This document shows positions 15,810 through 23,098 of a stretch of DNA of 32,184 nucleotides, one piece after another. Source of the DNA: Kiloniellales bacterium. GTDB lineage: Bacteria; Pseudomonadota; Alphaproteobacteria; Kiloniellales; JAKSBE01. The first letter of the stretch is position 1, and every line of letters starts with the position of its first letter. Location: contig JANQGU010000394.1 in the NCBI GenBank assembly GCA_028282935.1, forward strand, positions 1-32,184, given 5' to 3'. The position numbers and the translations under genes are program-made. The notes beneath the pieces were generated by a model. The model ran no database searches. It worked only from the letters and a program-made list of their open reading frames with translations, and was not told the origin of the DNA.

Positions 15810-16760
15810 CTTCCACCTCCCTAACGTTCCTTAGTCCAGCGGGTTTACCGGCCTGGCCTATGTTCTTCAGTTCTTGGACCGAACGTCGGGGGCCTGCCGC
15901 GATGCGCGGGCTCCGGCCCGAAGGAACGTCGGTCGAATACACAGCGCCCGGGCAAGCTCCCCGGGGCAGCGCCGGATCCTTCGGATCCTCTCCCCCATAG
16001 TCTGTCGGGCGTAATGCTTTTGACCTAAGGTGATCCCGACTAATAGTTGCGGCGCCGAACCAGTTCCTGGATTTGTCTGTCCCGTTTTCTTGTCAGGCCA
16101 AACATTCCCTCACGTCCGAAGTCGCGTCAAGGCAGGAAGGGCCTTCATACTTGTGACAATCATGTAGCAGGTCCGGCGGCGATTTCAGCGCGGCGCCGCT
16201 CACCCGGCGGCCGCGATATCCGCTTCTCGCCGCAAGGTTGAAGCCGAAAACCCAAGGCAGGAATACGTAACAAGTTTAATCAATATCTTATACTTAGCTT
16301 GGCGATCGGGGCGGCCGGACGGGCGCGGCCGCGACTGCGCCGAACGCGGGCAATTCGAAGGGCCCGCGGGCCCGAATCCGGCGGTCTCAGGCGGCGTCCG
16401 GGCCGCCCGCCGCGGGCGCCTGTCGTAAAAATGACACGGGCCGCGACCCGGCCTGGCCATGGCATTTCAAGTAATAATCTGATAGATGGGTATCTTGGAA
16501 AGTAAACGGAGTGCAGTTCTGCGTTCCGCTCCGCAGATGGGTGGGTAAGAACCATGGCGTTGTCCCAAGTGGCGGCGCCGCCCAGGCTCCCATCCTTCCG
16601 ATTAGCTGCGACGTCGCGCAGCCAAGCTTGCGCCGGCAGGGGTCCGGGCTTTCGCAGGCGAAGCCTTCGGTGACGGCGCAGAGCCGTCGCGGCCCGCGAC
16701 TGGGCCTGCGACTGGGCCCGCGACTGGGGTGACCCTCGATTTGGAGTGATTGGGAAGAAA
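15810..16760. other. Long intergenic region between two divergent TRAP binding-protein genes
   Basis: About 950 bases without a convincing gene. It holds a GGATCC-TTC-GGATCC hairpin (15974-15988). A GGGCCCGCGGGCCC palindrome (16360-16373) is extended by outer ATTCG/CGAAT arms. Two AT-rich patches (about 16262-16300 and 16463-16505) stand out from the GC-rich surroundings and are the likely promoter zones. GCGACTGGGCCY is tandemly repeated nearly three times at 16696-16729. Open frames here lack recognisable motifs. A small RNA is possible, but I see no positive evidence for one. Confidence 0.6.
16696..16729 (+). repeat. Tandem 12-bp repeat, nearly three copies
   Basis: GCGACTGGGCCT, GCGACTGGGCCC and GCGACTGGGG follow each other directly, ending 31 bases before the start of the DctP-like gene. 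It could be a length-variable spacer in the 5' leader. No known binding site is recognised. Confidence 0.7.
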
Positions 16761-17864
16761 ATGAAACGCCGAGGTTTCCTGAAAGGCGCAGCAGTGGCCG
16801 GACTGGCCGGTGCCGCAGCATCGTCCTTGCCGGCCCCCGCGATCTCGCAGGGCATCAAGCGCTGGCGCATGGTCACCACCTGGCCCAAGAACTTCCCGGG
16901 CCTGGGCACCGGCGCCGAGCTCCTCGCCCAGCTCATCGAGAAGGGCACCGAGGGCAAGCTGCAGGTCACCGTCTTCGGCGGCGGCGAGGTCGTGAAGCCC
17001 TTCGACTCCATGGACGCCGTCGCCGGCGGCGAGGTGGAGATGGGCCACGGCGCGCCCTACTACTGGAAGCAGAAGGCCGCCGCGACGCAGTTCGTCACCG
17101 GCTATCCCTTCGGCCTCTCGGCGCAGGAGCAGAACGCCTGGCTGCAGTACGGCGGCGGCCAGGAGCTGGCCGACGAGATGTACCGGGCGATGGGCTGCAA
17201 GTTCTTCCCCTCGGGCAACACCGGCACCCAGATGGGCGGCTGGTTCAACAAGGAGATCAACAGCCTCGAGGACTACCGCGGGCTCAGGATGCGGATCCCG
17301 GGGCTCGGGGGCGAGGTCGTGAAGGCGGCGGCCGGCCAGCCGGGGACCCTGCCCGGCGCTGAGATCAAGCCGGCCCTCGACGCCGGCGAGATCGAGGCCA
17401 CCGAATGGGTCGGCCCCTACAACGACCTGGCCTTCGGCCTGCACAAGAACGCCAAGTACTACTACTACCCGGGCTGGCACGAGCCGGGCACGACCCTGGA
17501 CAACTTCATCAACATCCAGGCCTGGGAGTCCCTGCCCGACGACCAGAAGGCGGTGGTCACCGCCGCCAACACCGCGGTCAACCAGCTGGTGCTGAGCGAG
17601 TTCGTCGCCCGCAACAACGATTCCCTCAAGACCCTGATCACCAAGCACGGCGTGGTGCTGAAGCAGTTCCCGGACTCGGTGCTGGCGGGCTTCAGCGTGC
17701 TGGCCGGCCAGGTGGTCAACGACCTGGCCTCCAGCGACCCCATGAGCCGGCGGGTCATGGACAGCCTGCTCGGCTTCCGCAAGGAGGCCCTGGCCTGGAC
17801 CAGCCTGTCGGAGACCGCCTTCACCGCGGCCCGCTTCCTCTACTCCTATTCCGAGGGCAACTGA
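16761..17864 (+). CDS. DctP/TakP-like TRAP transporter solute-binding protein, Tat-exported
   Basis: Periplasmic binding protein of 367 residues. The N-terminus K-R-R-G-F-L-K-G (2-9), then a hydrophobic Ala-rich stretch ending P-A-P-A-I-S-Q, is a typical twin-arginine signal. The body has W-R-M-V-T-T-W-P-K-N-F-P, the R-x-R-I-P-G substrate arginine segment (L-R-M-R-I-P-G-L-G-G) and E-W-V-G-P-Y-N-D, followed by Y-Y-Y-Y-P-G-W-H-E-P-G. These match the alpha-keto-acid-binding TakP branch of DctP proteins. The ATG at 16761 is chosen over an in-frame GTG at 16746 because it starts right before the twin arginines. No DctQ or DctM gene adjoins it, so it must use a permease encoded elsewhere. Substrate (keto acid) is inferred by family. 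Confidence 0.9.
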   Translation: MKRRGFLKGAAVAGLAGAAASSLPAPAISQGIKRWRMVTTWPKNFPGLGTGAELLAQLIEKGTEGKLQVTVFGGGEVVKPFDSMDAVAGGEVEMGHGAPYYWKQKAAATQFVTGYPFGLSAQEQNAWLQYGGGQELADEMYRAMGCKFFPSGNTGTQMGGWFNKEINSLEDYRGLRMRIPGLGGEVVKAAAGQPGTLPGAEIKPALDAGEIEATEWVGPYNDLAFGLHKNAKYYYYPGWHEPGTTLDNFINIQAWESLPDDQKAVVTAANTAVNQLVLSEFVARNNDSLKTLITKHGVVLKQFPDSVLAGFSVLAGQVVNDLASSDPMSRRVMDSLLGFRKEALAWTSLSETAFTAARFLYSYSEGN

Positions 17865-17952
17865 CCGAGCCCTTCCGGCCCGAGATCAAGCCGCGCGCGT
17901 TCGGCATCGACTGCGCGCAGTCTTCCTGTCTCGAGGACCGGCGCGGCCGGGC

Positions 17953-18327
17953 TCACTCGGCGTCGGCGTAGCGCAGGAAGAGGTAGCGGGTCCCGCCGTG
18001 GGTGCTGTGGACCTCTTCCTGGAGGACCACGCGGCGGCCCTTCTCGAAGCTCAGCTTCGAGGTGTAGGGCACGATGCGCTGCTGGCCGTCGTCCAGCTCG
18101 ACCACCCATTCGGTCGGGACCGGTGTCTGGCCGTCGGACAGCTGCCCTTCCGGCTGATGCAGGGCGACCAGGGTTCCGGTCACCTCCTGGGACTCTTCCC
18201 AGGTGCCGCGCGGCAGGATCGACAGCAGGACGACGAAGGCCAGCACCCCCGCCACCACCGGCAGATAGCGGCGCAGGCGATCCTTCCAGATCAGCCGCTC
18301 CAGCTCTCTCTTTCTCGATGCATCCAT
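17953..18327 (-). CDS. Hypothetical single-TM protein, paralogue of the next upstream gene
   Basis: Unrecognised protein of 124 residues. A basic N-terminal helix (R-K-R-E-L-E-R-L-I-W-K-D-R-L-R-R) is followed by one membrane segment (about 22-40, Y-L-P-V-V-A-G-V-L-A-F-V-V-L-L-S). A beta-rich domain with G-T-L-V-A-L-H-Q-P, W-V-V-E-L-D-D-G and a C-terminal T-R-Y-L-F-L-R-Y-A-D-A-E comes next. The same layout and closing motif occur in the gene at 18380-18754, so the two look like a tandem duplication. It is last in the minus-strand run starting at puuD. The inverted repeat GACTGCGCGCAGTC at 17909-17922, just downstream, might help end the transcript. Confidence 0.75.
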   Translation of the reverse strand: MDASRKRELERLIWKDRLRRYLPVVAGVLAFVVLLSILPRGTWEESQEVTGTLVALHQPEGQLSDGQTPVPTEWVVELDDGQQRIVPYTSKLSFEKGRRVVLQEEVHSTHGGTRYLFLRYADAE

Positions 18328-18379
18328 GGGGGCTTTCTAGAGGAAGTCGAGGGGGTCTGGAAATCCCTTTCCTCGGATC

Positions 18380-18754
18380 TCAGCCTCCGCCGTCGGCGGT
18401 CTCGGCATAGCCGTGGAAGATGTAGCGCACCCGGCCGAAGATCATGCCGACGCGCTCGCGCACCAGGACGCGGCGCCCAGGCTCGTAGGGCCGATCGCCA
18501 AGGCCGCCGACGTCGACCCGATGCCCGCTGTCGAACGCCACCACCCAGCGTACCGGGCGATAGATGCGGTTCATCGGAGGCTGCCACAGCCCGATGACCT
18601 CGCCCTCCAGGATCTCGCCGTTTCGCGCCGGGTCGAAGATGAAGAAGCTCATGGCCAGGAGAGCCAGCGCGGCGACCGCGACCATCCGCAGGCCGATCTT
18701 CAGGCGCTGTCCTCTCAGGATCTGATCGAGCTTTTGCCGCTTTGCCCGGTCCAT
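18380..18754 (-). CDS. Hypothetical single-TM protein, paralogue of its downstream neighbour
   Basis: Unrecognised protein of 124 residues, the same length as the next gene and with the same plan. It has a basic N-terminus (D-R-A-K-R-Q-K-L-D-Q-I-L-R), one membrane helix (about 21-42, V-A-V-A-A-L-A-L-L-A-M-S-F-F-I-F) and a beta-rich domain. That domain contains G-E-V-I-G-L-W-Q-P-P, W-V-V-A-F-D-S-G-H-R and R-R-V-L-V-R-E-R-V, and the end R-V-R-Y-I-F-H-G-Y-A-E. Its ATG directly abuts the rsmD stop (no gap), so it is surely in the rsmD transcript. The soluble part could be an OB-like or SH3-like domain on the periplasmic face; that is a guess from strand pattern only. Confidence 0.75.
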   Translation of the reverse strand: MDRAKRQKLDQILRGQRLKIGLRMVAVAALALLAMSFFIFDPARNGEILEGEVIGLWQPPMNRIYRPVRWVVAFDSGHRVDVGGLGDRPYEPGRRVLVRERVGMIFGRVRYIFHGYAETADGGG

Positions 18755-19318
18755 TCATCCAATATGGGTGAGAAAAGCGACCTTTGCCTTACCGTAGCCG
18801 CGCTCGTCGAGCAGCTCGAAGCCCTCGGGCGCCTCGAAGGCTTCGGCCTTCATCAGCTCGATGGCGACGATCCCGCCCGGGGCGATCCAGCCGCCGCGCG
18901 CCAGCGCCGTCAGGGCCGGCGCCGCCAGGCCCTGGTTGTAGGGCGGGTCCATCAGGATCACGCCGCAGGGCGCTGCGGCCGGCGGCGCCCGCAGCACGTC
19001 CACCGCCAGGACCTCGGCCCGCTCGCTCTCCTCCAGGGCCTCGAGGTTGGCGCGCAGGGTCGCAAGCGCGGCCGCCTGGCTCTCCATGAAGGTCACCCGC
19101 GCCGCGCCCCGCGACAGCGCCTCCAGCCCCAGCGCCCCGGTGCCGGCGAAGGCATCGAGCACCCGGGCCTCGATCAGCGGGTTGCGCCCGCCCGCCAGCT
19201 TGCCCTGGGTCAGGACGTTGAAGATCGCCTCGCGCGTACGGTCCGCGGTCGGACGTACGGCCAGCCCGTCCGGGGCGATCAGCGTACGCCCCCTATGCCG
19301 GCCGGCGACGATGCGCAT
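18755..19318 (-). CDS. rsmD: 16S rRNA (guanine-966-N2)-methyltransferase
   Basis: SAM-dependent methyltransferase of 187 residues that modifies G966 of 16S rRNA on the assembling 30S subunit. The start M-R-I-V-A-G-R-H-R-G-R and R-P-T-A-D-R-T-R-E-A-I-F-N-V-L are characteristic. The SAM motif I is D-A-F-A-G-T-G-A-L-G at 55-64, and the catalytic motif is M-D-P-P-Y at 123-127. Length is normal. The start overlaps the end of the upstream rluB-like gene by 26 bases, and its stop touches the next gene, so the whole group is translationally tight. Confidence 0.95.
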   Translation of the reverse strand: MRIVAGRHRGRTLIAPDGLAVRPTADRTREAIFNVLTQGKLAGGRNPLIEARVLDAFAGTGALGLEALSRGAARVTFMESQAAALATLRANLEALEESERAEVLAVDVLRAPPAAAPCGVILMDPPYNQGLAAPALTALARGGWIAPGGIVAIELMKAEAFEAPEGFELLDERGYGKAKVAFLTHIG

Positions 19319-20225
19319 CGCGCGGCCCCTCCTTCTTGCCGGGTTTCGGCGTCGCCTTCGGTCTTGCCTTCGGCCCCCCGCCCGACTTGCTGCCTGACTT
19401 GCCGCCCGCCTTGGGGCCCGACTTGGGTCCGGCCAGGGGCTTGCGCCCCGGCCTGGTCGGCTTGGGCTTCGCCTTGGCCCAGCCGGCCTTGGGCTTGGTC
19501 GGGCCCTCCAGCGCCTCGCGCAGGCGCTTGGCCGGGACCTCGGAGACCGCGCCGCGGGTCAGGTTGCCCAGGGTGAAGGGGCCGAAGCCGACCCGGATCA
19601 GGCGGTTCACCTTGAGGTCCAGCTGCGCCAGGACCCGGCGGACCTCGCGGTTCTTGCCCTCGGTCAGGATGACCGAGAGCCAGAGGTTGGCGCCGCTGGC
19701 CCGCTCGATCCTGGCCTTGATCGGGCCGTAGCGGATGCCCTCGACCGTGATGCCGTCGCGCAGGCTCTCCAGGCGGGCTTCGCTGACCCGGCCGAAGGCG
19801 CGCACCCGGTAGCGGCGCTCCCAGCCGGAGGCCGGCAGCTCCAGATCGCGCTTCATCTCGCCGTCGTTGGTCAGCAGCAGCAGGCCTTCCGAGTTCAGGT
19901 CCAGGCGGCCGACCGGCTGCAGGCGCGGCAGGTCCTTGGGCAGGCTGTCGAAGATCGTCGGCCGGCCCTCGGGGTCGCGGGCCGCGGTCAGCAGGCCCGC
20001 CGGCTTGTGGTAGCGCCACAGCCGGGCCGGCGCCGGCGCGGGCAGGGGCGTCTCGTCGACCAGGATCCTCTGGCCCGGCCGCACCGTCACCGCCGGGCTG
20101 TCCAGGACCCGGCCGTCCAGGCTGACCCGGCCCTCGGCGATCAGGCCCTCGGCGTCGCGCCGCGAGCAGAGGCCGCTGCGGGCGATGACCTTCGCAATAC
20201 GCTGGGCCTCGGCCTTGGCGGTCAT
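19293..20225 (-). CDS. rluB: RluB-type 23S rRNA pseudouridine synthase with basic C-terminal tail
   Basis: RNA pseudouridine synthase of 310 residues. The S4 RNA-binding domain is at about 8-60 (R-I-A-K-V-I-A-R-S-G-L-C-S-R-R-D-A-E). The RsuA/RluB catalytic domain holds the G-R-L-D-L-N-S-E-G-L-L-L-L-T motif with Asp109, plus G-K-N-R-E-V-R-R. The start at 20225 (M-T-A-K-A-E-A-Q-R-I-A-K) is chosen because it overlaps the puuD-like stop and begins just before S4; the upstream open frame is the antisense of nothing conserved. After about residue 232 the chain becomes Lys/Pro/Gly-rich and low in complexity, a flexible RNA-binding tail common in alphaproteobacterial homologues. RluB (U2605) is more likely than RsuA or RluE given the length. 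Confidence 0.9.
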   Translation of the reverse strand: MTAKAEAQRIAKVIARSGLCSRRDAEGLIAEGRVSLDGRVLDSPAVTVRPGQRILVDETPLPAPAPARLWRYHKPAGLLTAARDPEGRPTIFDSLPKDLPRLQPVGRLDLNSEGLLLLTNDGEMKRDLELPASGWERRYRVRAFGRVSEARLESLRDGITVEGIRYGPIKARIERASGANLWLSVILTEGKNREVRRVLAQLDLKVNRLIRVGFGPFTLGNLTRGAVSEVPAKRLREALEGPTKPKAGWAKAKPKPTRPGRKPLAGPKSGPKAGGKSGSKSGGGPKARPKATPKPGKKEGPRDAHRRRPA

Positions 20226-20938
20226 GACCGGGCGGCCGCCAGGAAGGCCTCGAAGATCGCCGCGTCGCCCGTGGAGACGTGGTACTCCGGATGCCACTGC
20301 ACGCCCAGGCAGAAGCCGTAGCCGGCCGCCTCGATGCCCTCGATCACGCCGTCCGGCGCCCGGGCGCTGACGGTCACGCCCTCGGGCACCGCCTTGGCCG
20401 CCTGGTGATGGGCGGAGTTGACCTCCAGGGTCCCGGCGCCGCAGATCCGGCGCAGCCGGCTGCCGGCTTCCAAGGCGACCTCGTGGCCCGGCTCGTGCCG
20501 CGGGTTCGGCTGCTCGTGGGCCAGGGCGTCCTCGATCTCGTCGGGGATGTGCTGGATCAGGGTCCCGCCCAGGGCCACGTTCAGGAGCTGCATGCCGCCG
20601 CAGATCCCCAGGACCGGCAGGTCGCGGGCCAGGGCGGCCCGGGTCGCGGCCATCTCGAAGGCGGTGCGCCGGTCCTTGGTGGTGACGCTGGGATGCCGCT
20701 CGCCGGCGCCGAAGAGGGCCGGGTCCAGGTCGAAGTTGCCGCCGGTGACCAGCAGGCCGTCCAGGCCGTCGAGGTAGGCCTCGGCCTGGGCCTCCTCGTG
20801 CGGCAGCAGGACCGGCAGGCCGCCGGCTTGGCTGACCGCGCCGCAGTAGTTCTCGCGCAGGAAATAGCTGGCCTGCGGGCGATCCGGGCCGGGCGCGTCC
20901 CAGTCCAGGGTCAGGCCGATGACGGGTCTGTCGGGCAT
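20222..20938 (-). CDS. Class I glutamine amidotransferase-like peptidase (PuuD-type, C26)
   Basis: Gamma-glutamyl hydrolase of 238 residues, like PuuD, which cleaves gamma-glutamyl-GABA in putrescine breakdown. The nucleophile elbow is G-I-C-G-G with Cys113. The remaining triad is in Q-W-H-P-E-Y with His217 and Glu219. L-V-T-G-G-N-F-D-L-D-P and N-S-A-H-H-Q-A complete the family pattern. Its TGA overlaps the rluB ATG (ATGA). It is first in the minus-strand run, but its function is unrelated to rRNA modification, so the context does not confirm the substrate; no other putrescine gene is in the window. I therefore leave the gene symbol open. Confidence 0.88.
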   Translation of the reverse strand: MPDRPVIGLTLDWDAPGPDRPQASYFLRENYCGAVSQAGGLPVLLPHEEAQAEAYLDGLDGLLVTGGNFDLDPALFGAGERHPSVTTKDRRTAFEMAATRAALARDLPVLGICGGMQLLNVALGGTLIQHIPDEIEDALAHEQPNPRHEPGHEVALEAGSRLRRICGAGTLEVNSAHHQAAKAVPEGVTVSARAPDGVIEGIEAAGYGFCLGVQWHPEYHVSTGDAAIFEAFLAAARS

Positions 20939-21033
20939 GGCGGGAATTTATGCATTGCCGGGTGCAACCACAATGCTCCAGTCGGCCGAGGCCCCAAGCT
21001 TTCTGCGTCGCGGCGTCTCCTGCCTGGGGCGGC

Positions 21034-21062
21034 TTGACTCCCGGGCCGAGACCTCGTATTTA
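21034..21062 (+). promoter_or_regulatory. Sigma-70-like promoter of the arsR operon
   Basis: TTGACT (21034-21039) and TATTTA (21057-21062) are spaced by 17 bases. The -10 lies inside the left arm of the palindromic operator, so a bound repressor would block polymerase. Confidence 0.65.
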
Positions 21063-21084
21063 ACATATCCGTTAAATACGAGGT
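21051..21084 (+). promoter_or_regulatory. Perfect 14-bp-arm palindromic operator before arsR
   Basis: ACCTCGTATTTAAC - ATATCC - GTTAAATACGAGGT is a perfect inverted repeat. The left arm covers the -10 hexamer. The right arm supplies GAGGT, the ribosome-binding sequence, 5 bases before the ATG at 21090. This is a very clean autoregulatory operator for the ArsR-type protein it precedes. Confidence 0.85.
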
Positions 21085-21089
21085 GCGCC

Positions 21090-21488
21090 ATGATGACCGA
21101 GGATCAGCTCGACGCCGCCTTCGCCGCCCTGGCGGACCCGACCCGGCGGGCGATCGTCGCCCGTCTGGCCGCGGGGCCGGCGCCGGTCGGCGAGCTGGCG
21201 GCGCCCTTCGAGATCTCTCTGCCGGCGGTCTCGCGGCACCTCAAGGTCCTGGAGACCGCCGGCCTGATCACCCGCGAGAAGGACGCCCAGTGGCGCCGCT
21301 GCCACCTGCGCCCGCAGGGCCTGGCCGGCGCCGCCGAATGGATCGACAGCACCCGCCGCTTCTGGGAGGGCCGCCTGGACAGCCTGGCCCGCTTCCTGGA
21401 AGGGCCGAAACCGAACGGGAAGGAGACGACGCATGCCGCAGACACAGACACAGGAAACGACGACCCAGAGGGCGGCCCGCGAGGCTGA
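21090..21488 (+). CDS. ArsR family transcriptional regulator
   Basis: Winged helix-turn-helix repressor of 132 residues. It opens D-A-A-F-A-A-L-A-D-P-T-R-R-A-I-V, and the recognition helix L-P-A-V-S-R-H-L-K-V-L-E-T-A-G-L-I lies at 44-60. It lacks the E-L-C-V-C-D-L metal box, so it is not a metal sensor; this branch (paired with AHSA1/SRPBCC proteins) usually senses an unknown small ligand or stress. Two ATGs occur in tandem (21090, 21093). The GAGGT in the operator arm supports the first. Its 3' end overlaps the AHSA1 gene by 56 bases, so the two are co-translated. It probably represses its own operon through the 21051-21084 palindrome. Confidence 0.92.
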   Translation: MMTEDQLDAAFAALADPTRRAIVARLAAGPAPVGELAAPFEISLPAVSRHLKVLETAGLITREKDAQWRRCHLRPQGLAGAAEWIDSTRRFWEGRLDSLARFLEGPKPNGKETTHAADTDTGNDDPEGGPRG

Positions 21489-21912
21489 GCCCGCGCTGAC
21501 CCTGTCGCGCAGCTACCGGGCCTCGCTGGAGCGGGTCTACGCCGCCTTCGCCAAGCAGGAGCACTTGGCCCAGTGGTTCGGCCCCCAGGGCTGCGGCATC
21601 GAGGACTGCGACTGGAGCCCGCAGGTCGGCCGGGCCTGGCGCCTGGTGATCGTCCACGAGGACGGCCAGCCCAACCCGGTCGGCGGCGTCTTCCGCGAGG
21701 TTCTGCCGCGCGAGCGCCTGGTCCTGACCTGGGCCTGGGAGAACACCGAGTACGCCGGGATCGAGACCCTGGTGACCATCGGCTTCAAGGCCCTGGGCGA
21801 CATGACCGAGGTGACCGTCACCCACGAATGGCTGCTCGACGAGACCGCCCGCGAACGCCACGGCAAGGGCTGGGGCAGCTCCCTCGAGTGCCTGGCCGAG
21901 CACCTGGCCTGA
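21433..21912 (+). CDS. SRPBCC / AHSA1-like domain protein
   Basis: Small START-like protein of 159 residues. S-R-S-Y-R-A-S-L-E-R-V-Y-A-A-F, H-L-A-Q-W-F-G-P and G-V-F-R-E-V-L-P-R-E-R-L-V-L-T-W are the standard AHSA1 pattern. The end G-W-G-S-S-L-E-C-L-A-E-H-L closes the fold. Such proteins carry a hydrophobic ligand cavity, but the ligand is unknown in most cases. It begins inside the arsR coding region (56-base overlap) and is followed 18 bases later by a glutathione S-transferase. The ArsR plus AHSA1 plus GST arrangement suggests binding and detoxification of an organic compound; this is inferred from context. Confidence 0.88.
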   Translation: MPQTQTQETTTQRAAREAEPALTLSRSYRASLERVYAAFAKQEHLAQWFGPQGCGIEDCDWSPQVGRAWRLVIVHEDGQPNPVGGVFREVLPRERLVLTWAWENTEYAGIETLVTIGFKALGDMTEVTVTHEWLLDETARERHGKGWGSSLECLAEHLA

Positions 21913-21930
21913 AGCCGAAGGAGCAAGACC

Positions 21931-22572
21931 ATGTCCGAGGTGATCGTCTTCGGGATGCCCCAGTCCGGCTACGTCCGCGCGGTCCGCCTGGCCTGTGAGG
22001 AGAAGGGCGCCGACCACGTCGTCAAGCCGATGATGCCGGCCGAGATGCGGGACGCCGGCCGGCACCCCTTCGGCCGCATGCCGGCCATGGAGCACGAGGG
22101 AACCCGCCTCTTCGAGTCCAGCGCCATCCTGCGCTACCTCGACCGGACCTTCGAGGGCCCGGCCCTGGAGCCCGCCGACCCGCGGCAGGCGCTGCTCTCC
22201 GTGCAGTGGGAAAGCGCCATCCACGACTATCTGATCCCGACCCTGGGGCGGCGCTACATCCTGCAGTACATCTTCCCCAAGGGGCCGGACGGCGAGCCGG
22301 ACCGGGCGGTCATCGAGGCCGCACTGGTCGAGGCCCGCGGCCAGCTGGCCGTCCTTTCCGAGGCGCTGGAGGCCGCAGGTCCCTTCTTCTTCGGGGCTGG
22401 GCCCGCCATCCCCGACCTGCTGCTGACACCGACCCTGGCCTATCTCGAGGCCATGCCCGAGGGGCCCGAGCTGCTCGGCGCGGCGCCCGGGCTGCGGGGT
22501 CTGCTTGAGGCCATGAAGGCCCGGGAGTCCTTCCAGCGCACAGTGCCGCCACCGCTGACCGAGGCCGCCTGA
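21931..22572 (+). CDS. Glutathione S-transferase family protein
   Basis: Cytosolic GST-like protein of 213 residues. The thioredoxin-fold N-domain starts V-I-V-F-G-M-P-Q-S-G-Y-V-R-A-V-R-L-A-C-E-E-K-G and contains F-G-R-M-P-A-M and the glutathione-binding E-S-S-A-I-L-R-Y-L motif (the S-N-A-I-L equivalent). The C-domain is all-helical with the I-P-D-L-L-L-T-P-T-L-A-Y hydrophobic core. In the catalytic N-terminal loop a Ser or Tyr follows P-Q, so a Ser-type enzyme is possible. Third gene of the arsR operon, preceded by AAGGAG. Substrate is unknown. Confidence 0.9.
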   Translation: MSEVIVFGMPQSGYVRAVRLACEEKGADHVVKPMMPAEMRDAGRHPFGRMPAMEHEGTRLFESSAILRYLDRTFEGPALEPADPRQALLSVQWESAIHDYLIPTLGRRYILQYIFPKGPDGEPDRAVIEAALVEARGQLAVLSEALEAAGPFFFGAGPAIPDLLLTPTLAYLEAMPEGPELLGAAPGLRGLLEAMKARESFQRTVPPPLTEAA

Positions 22573-22645
22573 CGGCGGGGCACCTAGGCCGCCTGACCCA
22601 GCGGGCCGCTTGACCGCGACCCCGCCCCGGCGGCAGGGTCGCGCC

Positions 22646-23098
22646 ATGGCGAAGACCAGCTACATGGCGCTGGCCCTGGAACAGGCCGAGGCGGCGGCCA
22701 AGGCCGGCGAGGTCCCGGTCGGGGCGGTGCTGGTCGAGGCCGGCGGCGGCGCGGTCCTGGCCCGGGACCACAACCGGGTCGAGGAACTGAGCGATCCCAC
22801 CGCCCACGCCGAGATGCTGGTGATCCGGGCGGCCGCGCAGAGGCTCGGGATGAAGCGCCTGACCGCCGCCGACCTCTACGTCACCCTGGAGCCCTGCGCC
22901 ATGTGCGCCCAGGCCATCGCGCTCGCCCGCCTGCGCCGGCTCTATTTCGGCGCCTACGACCCCAAGGGCGGCGGCGTCGAGCACGGCGCCATGGTCTTCC
23001 GCCAGCCGACCTGCCACCACCGTCCCGAGGTCATCGGCGGCGTCGAGGAGACCCGCTGCGGCGACCTGCTGCGCGGCTTCTTCCGGGACCGGCGCTGA
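22646..23098 (+). CDS. tadA: tRNA-specific adenosine deaminase
   Basis: Zinc-dependent deaminase of 150 residues converting A34 to inosine in tRNA-Arg (ACG), normally essential. The motif T-A-H-A-E (His54, Glu56) and P-C-A-M-C (Cys84, Cys87) are intact, and G-E-V-P-V-G-A-V-L and L-Y-V-T-L-E-P-C support TadA rather than a cytidine or guanine deaminase. The ATG at 22646 is favoured over an upstream GTG because homologues begin at this point. It follows the GST gene by 73 bases on the same strand. In many relatives it is found divergent from rluB-rsmD, which are also close by here but separated by the arsR operon and the puuD-like gene. Confidence 0.93.
   Translation: MAKTSYMALALEQAEAAAKAGEVPVGAVLVEAGGGAVLARDHNRVEELSDPTAHAEMLVIRAAAQRLGMKRLTAADLYVTLEPCAMCAQAIALARLRRLYFGAYDPKGGGVEHGAMVFRQPTCHHRPEVIGGVEETRCGDLLRGFFRDRR

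Noticed and set aside
16280-17011. A minus-strand frame covering the TRAP intergenic region and the DctP start
   Set aside because: Half of it is antisense to the Tat-signal binding protein. The rest has no recognisable domain and crosses palindromes and repeats.
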